Below are positions 12,083 through 21,816 of a DNA stretch of 64,000 nt, piece after piece. The notes beneath the pieces were generated by a model. That model was not told the DNA's origin. It saw nothing but the letters and a program-made list of their open reading frames with translations, and did no database searches. The stretch covers positions 1 to 64,000 of the forward strand of contig NW_025954999.1 in the NCBI RefSeq assembly GCF_022376445.1, given 5' to 3'. Source of the stretch: Fomitopsis serialis (Eukaryota; Basidiomycota; Agaricomycetes; Polyporales; Fomitopsidaceae). Each line of letters starts with the position of its first letter. The first letter of the stretch is position 1. A program made the position numbers and the translations under genes.

Positions 12083-12344
12083 GCCTCGCCCCCGCTCGGC
12101 CCACCCAAAATCTGACCGCCCCGTGCGCCATCTAGCTGACTCGCTGCACTTACATACATTGCTTGCATCGTCACCCCACCACTCACGAACATCCAAGTAC
12201 CATAGGCACGTCATTCACGATGTAGTAGTCGTGAATAGTCCATAATCATTAGAACGCATGCGGGCAAGCTATCTCTATAACCCACCGCGCACGCCAGGTC
12301 TATAATATCGCATCACCGCCAATACTGAATCAATCGTGTATGTA

Positions 12345-13252
12345 TTATGCATCGCGTGCGATGCCGGTGGGCTTATTCTCCTTGAACGATGCCCACGCTT
12401 CCTGTGAAGCTGCCGCTATCCGCTGCTTGACGCTGCCAACACTGTCCAGCGCGGGGCGGACGTCGAGAGAGAACACGGGCGAGCCGTCTGGCTCGGGCGG
12501 GGCAGAATAGTAGTCGATCACGTAGCGTACTTCTTTGCCAGTACCCCGTCGGCGGACAATCCAGTCATGACGGTCGAAAGGCGGCTCAGTGCTGTCAAAG
12601 TGTCAGTAAGGCGTCGTGAGATACGAGAGGTGCGAGCGTACTTGAAGCGAGCTGGGAGCAACCAGCCTGCGAGCAACCAGAAACGGGCTTTCGGCGAGAG
12701 CTCTCCGGGGCGTCCCTTGAACCGCGCCAGCTGTGGATCCTCGACTCTGGGTAATCAAGTCCGTATTAGCCACAGTAAGTACCTCGCAATGTCACGCAAG
12801 GCTCACGGGTTCTCCTTCCGCTCCCACTTCAGGATCTCCTGCCACGCCTGCTCGTTCAGGAAGTTGTGGATCTGCACCATCGTCTCGACGTGCTCCTCCG
12901 GGGTCTCCCACCCCTTCCGCACCAGCGCGTTGTAAAACTGCTGCGGGGAGGGGTACTCCCAGCGCGAGGAGGCGTCGCGCGGGATGGTCGACGTCGAGCG
13001 GTCCGTCGGGAGCGCCATGCTCTGGTGCGCTGCGGGGGCCTGCGACAGGGTGGGCATCTGGTTGAGCGGATTGAGGTGGCGGCGGTTTCGTGGCTGATGG
13101 GACATTGTGCGGTGCAGAGGATGAGGAGGCAGCGGGGAGGCGTCATGCTGGATCGGGCATTGTCCTGCTGAGGCCTTTGCTTTGAGTGCGGTGTGGTCAA
13201 CAGGACATGATGCGGGCGTCGACGGAGAGGCCTGGGAGGCTGCCTGGCCCAT
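12345..13252 (-). CDS. CYC3: Holocytochrome c synthase (cytochrome c/c1 heme lyase)
   Basis: Attaches heme covalently to apocytochrome c in the mitochondrial intermembrane space. Three exons (13252-12807, 12746-12642, 12591-12345; introns 60 and 50 bp) give 265 residues with no frame break. The N-terminus ([20 protein letters not shown]) carries two heme regulatory Cys-Pro motifs, CPVDH and CPIQH. Family blocks follow: [52 protein letters not shown], and the most conserved block [13 protein letters not shown], then [17 protein letters not shown] and [11 protein letters not shown]. It may act on cytochrome c, c1 or both: many fungi have separate c (CYC3) and c1 (CYT2) lyases, so the symbol is a best guess. 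It converges with TIM44, another mitochondrial biogenesis gene. Confidence 0.93.
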
Positions 13253-13710
13253 TTTTTCGAGAGGCAGAGATGAGCTGGAGGTGGAGGAGAGAGCAGAAAG
13301 TGCGAGACGGCGTCGGGAGCAAACCCGACATGTTCTTACTCGATCTCGGGCACTCGGGGCATTCCGGGCCGCCGGGTGCGCGACCAATTCAGGCAACTCC
13401 ATTGGTTCCTTCAGTTGCCTCCGGTTCGACCCACTATACCAGCAGTACTAATAGTGGCACCCTCTGCAGAGCATCGCGATCTCATTGCTCCGCAAAGTGT
13501 TACATGTGCCCATAAGTCCGTGCTATTAAAACACGGTTGGGTGTCGCTACCGTCAGTGCGACGCTTAAATCAGCATTGTTACAATACTAGTATCTCTATT
13601 TTGACATGACTTCTAACAGAGCGAATGAGTCCTTCAACGTCGTGTCACCGTGGAGATTACCTACCATATCGAAGTGCAGTAATCAACGACAGCAGGAAAT
13701 GGCACGACCG
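13253..13710. promoter_or_regulatory. Upstream region of the heme lyase gene
   Basis: 458 bp between the heme lyase start and the 3' end of the next minus-strand gene. It contains a CCAAT word at 13383-13387, about 130 bp upstream of the start, where CCAAT/HAP-type sites often lie in fungal respiratory genes. No gene was seen. Confidence 0.3.
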
Positions 13711-15354
13711 TCAGCGGGCCTTGACGGTATGAATATCGATTCCTTCTACTAGTTGGTCCAAGCTGTGAAGCCATCCGTTAGAGACCAGACCGGCCGAATC
13801 ACGCGTCGTAATCTCCAGCTTGGCTAGCTTCGATGCGCCCTTCTCCAGCCGGTCACAAAGTGCGCCGATGAGCGCGTCCCAGGCCTCCCCGGCGTGTGCC
13901 TCAGTAAAGCTCGCCCGCATAATGACCAGGTGAGCTAACCTGGGGCACACCAGTCGTCCGTCTGCCCCATCTCTGCCGAGCGCCGCGAAAAGCGAGGTGT
14001 CTTGGGCCACGCAGAGCCGAGCTGACCGGAACGGAAATCGACCTCGAGCCTGCGGATGGTGGCACATGCTCGAGCACGTCGACCCACTGATCCGTACGGA
14101 GGAAGTATCGGTTTGCGTGGATCGCGAGGGACGTCAGGTTCGGCAGCGTGACGCAGTCGAGTGTGTTCTTCGTGCTCGACAGATCCGCTTCGTCGTCTGC
14201 GCCCCAGTGCCACACCCCCCATGCCATTCGATGCAGAAGACCATGTCGGTGATCGGAAGATGATGCTGTACAGGTCGTCCACGCAAATGAACTGCACGAA
14301 CCCTTTGCGTACACGAGCTGGACTGCGCGGAGGGAAGGGCACAGATCTCCCAGATCCATGTTCGTCCGTAGTCGTTGGCGTAGACATAGAGATACGCTAG
14401 CGGTGGCCGGGAAGTCGAGATGAGGCAAATTTGCAGCACATCATCGGTGTCGCGCATTGTACCCAGCTGCAGCCTCTGCAGTCGCGGCAAATAAACCGGA
14501 CCGTTCGCAGCAAACCAGACGTAATGGGTTCAGAGGGATCCCGTGCATTACCAACGAGAATAGTTCGAGGGAAGGCGAGCGTCGTAGGGTCCACAGTATA
14601 TCCTCCGTGGCAGGAGTGACCTGGCTGGGTATATCCAACTCGATCAAGTCCCGGTACGGCAGCCATGGCATGGATATCCTAGAGGTGTGGAGTCTCCGCA
14701 ACGCGGGCATGTCCCCAGCGAACAGCGCCGGGATCTCCACGTACGATCCAGATAATGCCATCAAGCGACGCAGGTTGGGTGCGGGCGTCCCCGCATAAAA
14801 CGCGAGCACCTTCGCCATCTCCTCCTTGAAGAACTGGCCGATGTGGAACGCCTCGATGCGGTCTGCGCGCTCGGCGAGGATCTGTGCCATCCGCACGACG
14901 TCCTCGCTCGGATCCCAGACTGATTTGGGGCCGCGCAGCTTGACACTGAGGAGGACGTCCTGCGCGCGTGCCAGGAACTCCCGAAACATGCCGATGCGCG
15001 TTTGGTCGTTATATGGAGGAACGACCACAGTCGCGGGTACGCGAGGGTGAGTGACCGCCAATGCCGACATACGTGCGATGCTGAGAGGAGTAGGACGCTG
15101 CCGGATACGATATCCCCTTCCTGAGTGGTGTACGTACACGTCGAGACAATAGCGTAGAAGATATCGTGCAATAGATCCTCCGGGAGGAGCTGGATGGGGG
15201 AGCTGGACCCGTCCAGGAGGGGAGGGATCCGTCCGTTTGGTGGTATATCGGATTGTGGCTGCGCCTTGCGCATGGCCTTCGGGGCACTGGCAACCTGGGC
15301 GCGTTTGATCGCGTTCGCCCGTCCTGCGAGTACGAGGGTTTGCATGGGCGACAT
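13711..15354 (-). pseudogene. F-box protein with multiple frame breaks
   Basis: Start MSPMQTLVLAGRANAIKR (ATG 15354). A canonical F-box follows at about residues 40-85: SPIQLLPEDLLHDIFYAIVS, then SHVCRHWRSLTLAYPRLWSF. This resembles basidiomycete F-box proteins of the 'I/L-x-x-LPxELL' type and differs from the tandem pair at 2-5 kb. The similarity then jumps frame near 15010 (LHIT to DQTRIGMFREFL), near 14520 (NPLR to VWFAANGPVYLPRL), and several more times between 14380 and 14000. It ends at 13711 with RLEKGASKLAKLEITTRDS...HTVKAR. At least four shifts in 1.6 kb is more than in the neighbouring genes, so real decay is possible on top of assembly indels. A 1.4 kb open frame (15859-14441) overlaps it, but only its 3' half carries the family-like sequence. 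Confidence 0.65.
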
Positions 15355-15690
15355 CGTAGACCGAGAACAACTCACAAGACAGTTCCTCAGGCTTCCTCAG
15401 GCTGCTAGCAGGCTTACGTACTGAAAGGATTGGCCGTCTTATGTCAGCGGATATGGCGATGGCTCGTCGTTGCTTCGAGAACACAACTCGTTCCCTAATT
15501 GGAAATGATAGAAAGCGCTCGTCGGTCTCATGATCGGTGGAAGTTGAACGGATTTGGTAAGTATGTTCTAAACACGACATTGCAACCCACGATTTGTAAG
15601 CAGCGCCGCGGCGCGATACTTCAAAGGAAATCCAACAAGTGGCACCACTGTGCAAACTGGCGCAACATTGTGACTGTGCGAGGACATGAG
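15299..15690. repeat. F-box 5' segment, copy 1 of a dispersed duplication
   Basis: The first codons and the upstream region of the F-box gene are similar to 20921-21790. Shared words include 'ggtttgca.gggc.acat', 'tagaccga.aacaac', 'ttggccgt.tta', 'aatggaaatgat.gaaagcgc' and 'gcgccgcggcgcga'. Both copies have the same orientation. The second copy carries about 480 bp of extra sequence in the middle. Confidence 0.7.
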
Positions 15691-16173
15691 CCTCTGCCAG
15701 AGGGCTGTGGTTCATGGTGTTCAGTGAACATCGAGTCGTCGCTACCAAGTTGTACGCAAACGGAAGGCGCGAGACGCTGGTACCTCTTGGCGTTGGTTCA
15801 TTGCCGTCACCTAGTCCGAGTCGACTGTGGCGCATACCCCGGTGATGCAGAGAATGCAACTATGTTGTAGATGTCGTAAGACGATTGGTGGGCTTCAGAG
15901 GCAAATGTTATGACAGAGCGACCAAACAGGTACAAATGAATTGATCGGATAAGGATTATACAGTAGTATTCTATAGTAACTCCAGCAGTGCACAAAACAC
16001 TGGCGTCAACAGACATCGGATGAGAACAAGGGAGTGATAAGGACATAGTCGCGTTGCAAGCTAGTCCATGAATCCACAAAGAAATGCGACCCAAAGAAAT
16101 GAAACCCAAAGAAATGCAACCCAAAGATACGCAGCCGAAAAGAAACGCGACCTTCAAATGCGTGGCTCACACT
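15691..16173. other. Intergenic region with a 15-bp minisatellite at its right end
   Basis: No gene was seen between the F-box upstream repeat and the 3' end of the GH5 gene, apart from the tandem repeat at 16077-16140. Confidence 0.5.
16077..16140. repeat. 15-bp minisatellite, about four units
   Basis: Tandem units close to 'aaagaaatgcaaccc' (aaagaaatgcgaccc, aaagaaatgaaaccc, aaagaaatgcaaccc, aaagatacgcagccg), just downstream of the GH5 stop codon and on the strand opposite to that gene. Confidence 0.8.
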
Positions 16174-17779
16174 TCACAGAAGGTAAGCCGAGAAGTCGAA
16201 AGCAGCCGTGGCCTGCGCGGCCGCTTGAGCAGCCTGCTGGAGGGCGCTCCAGGACGGATCGTTCAAGCCGATCTCGTAATCGAACCCCGCCTGCGTGTCA
16301 CTTGTTAATCACAAATACGTGAAAGGCCCAGACAGAACGTACATGAGGGTCAGCATTGGGAAGGACCTGCCAATACAACCAAGGAAGCCCCGCGTTGTCA
16401 ATTTGCTCGGCCCAGTTCACGATATTGCCGTTACGCGTGTCGGTAGATAGGGCATCTCCGGTAGGGCAGTCATTGTTGGAAGTGTCGAAGTAACATGCGC
16501 CCCTGTACCGGTTTGAGTCAGATTCACGGATCAGAGTACAGTAGAAGACGGTCAATACTCACCATTCTTCCAACATCAGCATCTTGCCGGCGGACTGCGC
16601 TTGCTGGACATAGGGTTTCAGGGCGGAGGTAGCGAGGTCCCCGGTACCGTAGGCGTGAATGGAGATGACATCCAGAGCATCGCAGGACAGCCAAGCAGAC
16701 TGGACCGACTCAGACAACCACGACTCTCCTCCAGTCGTCACAAGGATCTGTTGTATGAGTCAGTTTCGAAGCTATGCAGTTAGAAGAATAAGAGGAGCAG
16801 TCCTCAAACCTACCCCGCTGCTGTTGCCGAGTTGGCCTTTGATCGTCCCTGCACGGTCGCACTGCCTGTTGAATGAATATGCACGGTCATCTCTTCCGCA
16901 TTTTTCACCATAGTGATCTTGAAACGTACCATGCAGTGTTGGCCTTGACGAACGACTCGCCCTGCAGCGATTGTCAGGCATTGTGGATATACACGAACAT
17001 CACTGAGCACTTACATCCCCAATCATGGCTTCGTTCTCGGCCTCGAAGGCGAAGATATAGTCGCTCAACTCTTTCCAAGGCTTTCCGAGCGACTTGTGTA
17101 CGTGGTTCAGGATATGCACGAGGCGAGCGTCGAAGGAGGTTTGTGCATCGCTATCCGTGTAGAAATCCCCGATGCCGTACCACTTGCCGTAGGCGTCGTT
17201 GCTGGCCAAGGCGTTGTAGCTATGCATGGTGAGCAGAAGCTGCCGACGCGAAAGTCAGTATCACGGCTGCAGATCCGCAAGCGACACCCAATCACCTTGA
17301 TGCCGTAAGAGTTGGCTGCAACCATGAAGTCATCCAGTCGCTCAAGAATTGTGTCGTCGTAGCAAGAGGTGTCTCCGTTGCAGGGAGTGTTGGGTTCGAG
17401 ATCGTTGAAAGGGTTGATGTGAGTACCCTGTCCACGAGAGAATATTCAGCCATTGCAGAAGCCTTGCGGAAGCGCACTGAAGTCCGTACCTTCTGGTCGT
17501 TAGACTGACCATTAATCCAGACTCGCAATACCTTCATACCGGCGCTCTGCAGTCCCCTATATTGTAAGTGAAGTGTCAATACGAATCATTGCCACGAAGA
17601 CGTCAAGATCGAGAAGAGCAGACTTACTTTAGCAGGGCGGTTCTGTCATCGTCTTGCAGGCCTGCTGCGTAGTACAGATTGGACCCTGCAAAGGAGTTGG
17701 CCGCCTGGACAGCCTGAAGGGAGAAGAGGAGAAACACGGCACAAAGGGAGAGTATAGATTTTGACATCGAGGGAACCAT
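16174..17779 (-). CDS. Secreted glycoside hydrolase family 5 enzyme
   Basis: Nine exons (17779-17628, 17556-17490, 17427-17296, 17239-17015, 16961-16930, 16865-16814, 16747-16563, 16502-16343, 16290-16174) sum to 374 codons with all phases consistent. A signal peptide is clear: MVPSMSKSILSLCAVFLLFS, then LQAVQAANS. GH5 (clan A, TIM barrel) features are: strand 2 GMKVLRVWINGQS; substrate loop GTHINPFNDLEPNTPCNG; the acid/base Glu in FAFEAENEAM after strand 4; the 'SIHAYGTG' His/Tyr block after strand 6; and the nucleophile Glu in MLMLEEWGACY after strand 7. The usual NEP is NEA here. The length fits endo-beta-mannanase/glucanase-type GH5. The substrate is inferred only as a beta-1,4-linked plant or fungal wall polysaccharide. 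Confidence 0.88.
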
Positions 17780-17831
17780 TGCGGTCGAGGAGACTCGGAT
17801 GCGTTGTATGGATCCCCATCTCATTGAGCCC

Positions 17832-17838
17832 TTATATA
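17832..17838 (-). promoter_or_regulatory. TATA box of the GH5 gene
   Basis: TATATAA on the minus strand, 53-59 bp upstream of the chosen ATG (17779). This supports that start and a regulated polymerase II promoter. Confidence 0.55.
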
Positions 17839-19147
17839 TGGCTCAAGAGGTGCTTCTGCTGCAAGGATGCTGTCGTCATACGAGAGCGTCCTATCACCCG
17901 TTCAACGTCCCCGTTGCCAATCGCATGGCTTGTTGCCAATGACCAGGTCGTGAGGTACGCCGTGATGAACGCGTTGCACATGGTGTCGTCGTATGGATTT
18001 GGAATACACCCTTCTACCATAGACACACTGGTACAGGTTAACGCGCTGGGCATAATGTGCTCATGCAGGAGCGACGTACCACGAGAGCCTGAGGCACGTG
18101 CTGATGGGACCAGGCGACTTGGCTTTCGAAGTTCTTGTTGTTCGGAGACATTTAGAAGACTGCCTGCGCACGCTGGACTGTGTGCAATGATAAGAGGTTC
18201 ACATGGTGAACAAATCGCCTGTGGCCCGAGGCTTACTAACAGGAATAGACGAAGTATTGACAGACCTCCGCAAGCGACAAGACCTCCGGGCTCCATGCGC
18301 GCAGAGACTAGGTGGGTTGTGGTGACACACACACCCATAATGCAGCGCGCGGGAGCTTGGACACTCGGCAACATACCGGTATGGTAATCTGGAGCAGGAG
18401 TCTTTTCTCGTGCTGGACCTTGATCCTCGGACGATCCAAATTGGCCACCGCCCATGGGATTGCCTCGCAACAAGCACCATCCAGACCCTGCGCACGCACG
18501 CGTCGCGTTGGGTTCTGTTTCGAACCGTGTCCCGTTTCTGAAACATGGTTTCGAGGGTAGCCGCCTGCCATGCTGGGGTAACACAGGTCCACATGTCTTC
18601 CAAAGATAGTAATCCAGTTACTCACCTAGCCCTCGTACCAGAGTACAAACTTTGCCCATGTACGCTGATAGAGACGATGACGACGGATCCTCAGGCTTCA
18701 AAGTTTCAGGTTGACTGCCCAGAGGGAGCCTGGGAAGAACCACAATACGACGGCCGCAATGATGCCCCTCCTTTGACGATGCCTTGAGAAATACGCATCT
18801 GTGCCGGAGTGGGCGACCGCTGGGGATTGCGGCACATGGCTCCGCATTGGCATACATCGTAGACGCCTTGTCGCTGCTGCTGCTGCCCCTCACGACAGGA
18901 TCTGTCTGCTTGGAATCTGTTGTCTGCAAATGGTCAGAAACAGCGGCCGTCAGACCGCGTGGACGTGAACAATAGGTACGCACCAGCCTCGGAACACAAC
19001 TCTAACATCTGTTGAACCGCACATCTTACCACTTGATTACGAATTTGGTGAGATCGTCCATCATCATTCAATTTCGATCCCTGAATTCGTAAGATTGATA
19101 TCGTATGCAACACATGTGAGTGGCGATGCAGCCACCAGTGGGACAAC
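17839..19147. other. Intergenic region upstream of the GH5 gene
   Basis: About 1.3 kb. Overlapping long open frames exist on both strands (18584-17832 minus, 17761-18387 plus), but neither shows a domain, splice structure or biased composition, so I treat them as chance. No repeat was seen. Confidence 0.45.
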
Positions 19148-20830
19148 CTAAAGCCCCTCGAAGAACATCAAGTCCTGCGCGGACAGTCCACCTGTTTTGG
19201 CGGTGCTCCGCACTGTGGGAGGATTCGCCGCAAGAGCTGTCACCCGTTGAATGACAGTCGGCGGCGATCCCGTAGTCTGCAAGGAGCCGAAAGAGGTGGA
19301 TTTAAATGACTGAGCTGAGACAGTGGCGGCGGAGGCAATATCTGAATGGTCCCCTTGCCCAGACTTACGGTAGAAGCCGGTCGAAAAGGATCCCATCAAA
19401 TCCGGCGACGAATGCCATGCGGTGACGCATTCAGCCTTTGGTCGCTCTGGGGAGCCATCACCGCCCAATAGATCCACGGACGCTGAGCTCGACGATGCCC
19501 AGTACGGTCTGGGTATAGCTTGTGGAAGAGGCGAGGGAGGAGATCCGGTCATCGGCCTGGACGCGCAGCTACTCTCTCCAGAAGGTTGAGCATGTGTAGG
19601 TATGGGGCGACCATGCTCCTGGCCCGGATGAATCATGAAGAGGCGGCGGCCACGCTCCGCGAGGTGAACGCGGACGGCTTCGAGGAAGACGACGAGGTAG
19701 GTGGTACATGATTTGCGACGCCTTGGTGGCCGGGGGAGGAGGAGAGGGGGTGCGGAGAGATTGAGTGTACGACATCAGGAAGTCAAAAGGGCGTGAAGGT
19801 CTTGTCCGACGTCGCACTAACATTCGCCACCATGTCGAAGTTTCCCGCCGACTGTGCCAACGGGTCGACGTGTTACGGCTTCGACAGCAGCGGCTGGCCG
19901 GTAGCCGGAAACGCCTGTTCAGAGACGTCATCACTGTTATCCAGCAACGCCAGCTTCGCAAGCGGGGGAGGAGTACCCGACTTGGATGCGGATCCTCGGG
20001 GTCGCGAACCTATCCGAAGAAGGGCTAGTGCAGGTGTGCGACCACCGGAGTGTCCGTATGAAGAAGGCGGTATCTTGTTGGGCATTGCCGACCAGAAGAG
20101 GGGGACATGAACACCACGAGGGGTTTCACGACATGGAAACCGTAGCAGACGAGAGGCATTTCTCATCGCCGTCGTCAGCCAACGGCACGGTGAAACGGCT
20201 TGATACTCCCACCTCGGTCTTGCCTCTGGCGGAACTGGACCCAAACGCATATCGTTTACAGGTGAACAACAGTGCGGCGTCCAGGCCTGCGTCGCGGACA
20301 CTGGCACAGACGTCGGCGCCTCTCACACCGCCGCCTCCAGCCCGATAGGAGTCTGGTGGCATCCTCTCCGCTACTGGTGCACCCCCCCTGCACCGTCGAG
20401 GCAGCCGTCGGCACCACGGTTACCACCCATTGACCCCTGCGCCGCTTCGAAACCATCGACGTCAATCCCCTCTCCATCTGCACCCGCCGAGCCGTCCGCA
20501 ACCTTTCAAACCACCTGCTCTAACATCTGCAGGTGCGAATGATGTAGACGCGCGCCCGTGGAGAAGGGAACAGCGGCGGAGGGAGCCTGGGAGATGAAGC
20601 AGTGGGCAAGTCCATGGAGGCATCATTGCGGTGACTGGCTGCAAGGAATTGCTAACGGGCCGTGCGGGCGGCAGCTGGGGCGGCCGTGAAGGACGTAGAG
20701 TCAAGTAAATCCAGCGTCGAGTCTAGGCTATTGATACGGGGATGCAAGGCTTGCCGTAGCATTTCTTGCGACACTTCGAGCGGTCATAGTTACTGACGGC
20801 GGTGATGGAAAGGACGAGAGGTGTCGACAT
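19148..20830 (-). CDS. Ser/Pro-rich protein of unknown function with an N-terminal Cys cluster (approximate model)
   Basis: Probable start is ATG 20830: MSTPLVLSITAVSNYDRSKC, with a small cluster CRKKCYGKPC. The frame meets a stop near 20727, but one extra C in the run complementary to 20738-20741 continues it as PRINSLDSTLDLLDSTSFTA, so this looks like another undercalled homopolymer. Ser/Pro/Gly-rich segments follow in shifting frames (SMDLPTASSPRLPPPLFPSP, PPSSYGHSGGRTPALALLRI). The C-terminal exon (to 19148) is open for about 160 codons and ends SAQDLMFFEGL. Composition is like intrinsically disordered regulators. I recognise no family, and the exon order is tentative. Confidence 0.4.
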
Positions 20831-20920
20831 GACAGAAGGCTGCGGGTTTGAGCTGAAGACACTCTCAAACGCTTTCATACCGGCTTCTTCATTCTCATCG
20901 TTCGAGACAGAACACGTTTG

Positions 20921-21790
20921 ATTACGTTTACACGTTCTGCAATGAAGACGGTTTGCAGGGGCAACATCTGTAGACCGAAAACAACAACTTACAAAACAGC
21001 TCCTCCGGCTGCTACTTAGTAGGCTAACGTATTTGAAGAATTGGCCGTGTTATTTCAGCTGATATGGCAATGGGCACGGTTCAGTACCCACTAGTCCGAG
21101 GTCTGGCTTTTGCGCAATGCCATTCGGCCAATGTACTTCATGAAAATCCTGCCTGTACAATCATAGGTATCCAAGTTGATTACTCAAACCGAGTCGGAGT
21201 CGAGGACACATCATGCACCACCAGCAACACCACAGCAACCGTTTGGACGTGAATTCAACATATCCGGTCGTACTGTCGTACTTAGGTGTGCAGACGTACC
21301 ATATGCCTCCGACTCCCGAGTCTCTCGAGACTCGTAGCACGTTGATCGCGGGCGCTTGTCGTTCCCGGTGCCGCTCACGCGTTCAGCGGTCGATAGCATG
21401 GCCTTGCCGACTCCTTCATGATGCTTATTCTGAGGTGATGAGTCCGGAAATAAGCCTTTCTAGTTCGTACGGTGAGTATTGAAGGAGCTAGCCAGTGGTG
21501 AAAAGAGGAAACAGACGGGCGTGGCCGGACGCAAAAACCCGACGACCTCGGACTAGCGCCGTAAATGGGTCCGCGTCCCCAAATGGAAATGATGGAAAGC
21601 GCTTCGCGATCGTCCGGTTCACAGTGATCGGTGGAACAGATTGGTAAGCATGTTTTAACGACACTATGGCGATTACTGTACTTAATGCTACAACCCACAA
21701 TTTTGACGCCGCGCCGCGGCGCGACACTTACTGCGAAGGAAATGCAATATGATATTGTGTGGCAGCACCGTGAAATGACTATGGCATAGC
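20921..21790. repeat. F-box 5' segment, copy 2, with an internal insertion of about 480 bp
   Basis: Similar to 15299-15690 in the same orientation. The first block (20921-21070) covers the F-box gene's start codon region and proximal upstream sequence. The second block (21560-21790) covers its distal upstream sequence. The intervening 21075-21560 has no counterpart in copy 1. No F-box coding sequence follows it, so this is a truncated duplicate; its right end reaches the S9 gene's 3' flank. Confidence 0.65.
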
Positions 21791-21816
21791 GACTCTGCGA
21801 GGGTGACGGAATTTGC

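Noticed and set aside
14441..15859. 472-codon minus-strand open frame over the F-box gene
   Set aside because: Its 5' half has no family-like sequence and overlaps the real F-box in another frame; only the 3' half belongs to the gene, after a frame break.
17832..18584. 250-codon minus-strand open frame upstream of GH5
   Set aside because: No domain, no splice structure, overlaps the GH5 TATA region and a similar-length frame on the other strand; probably chance.
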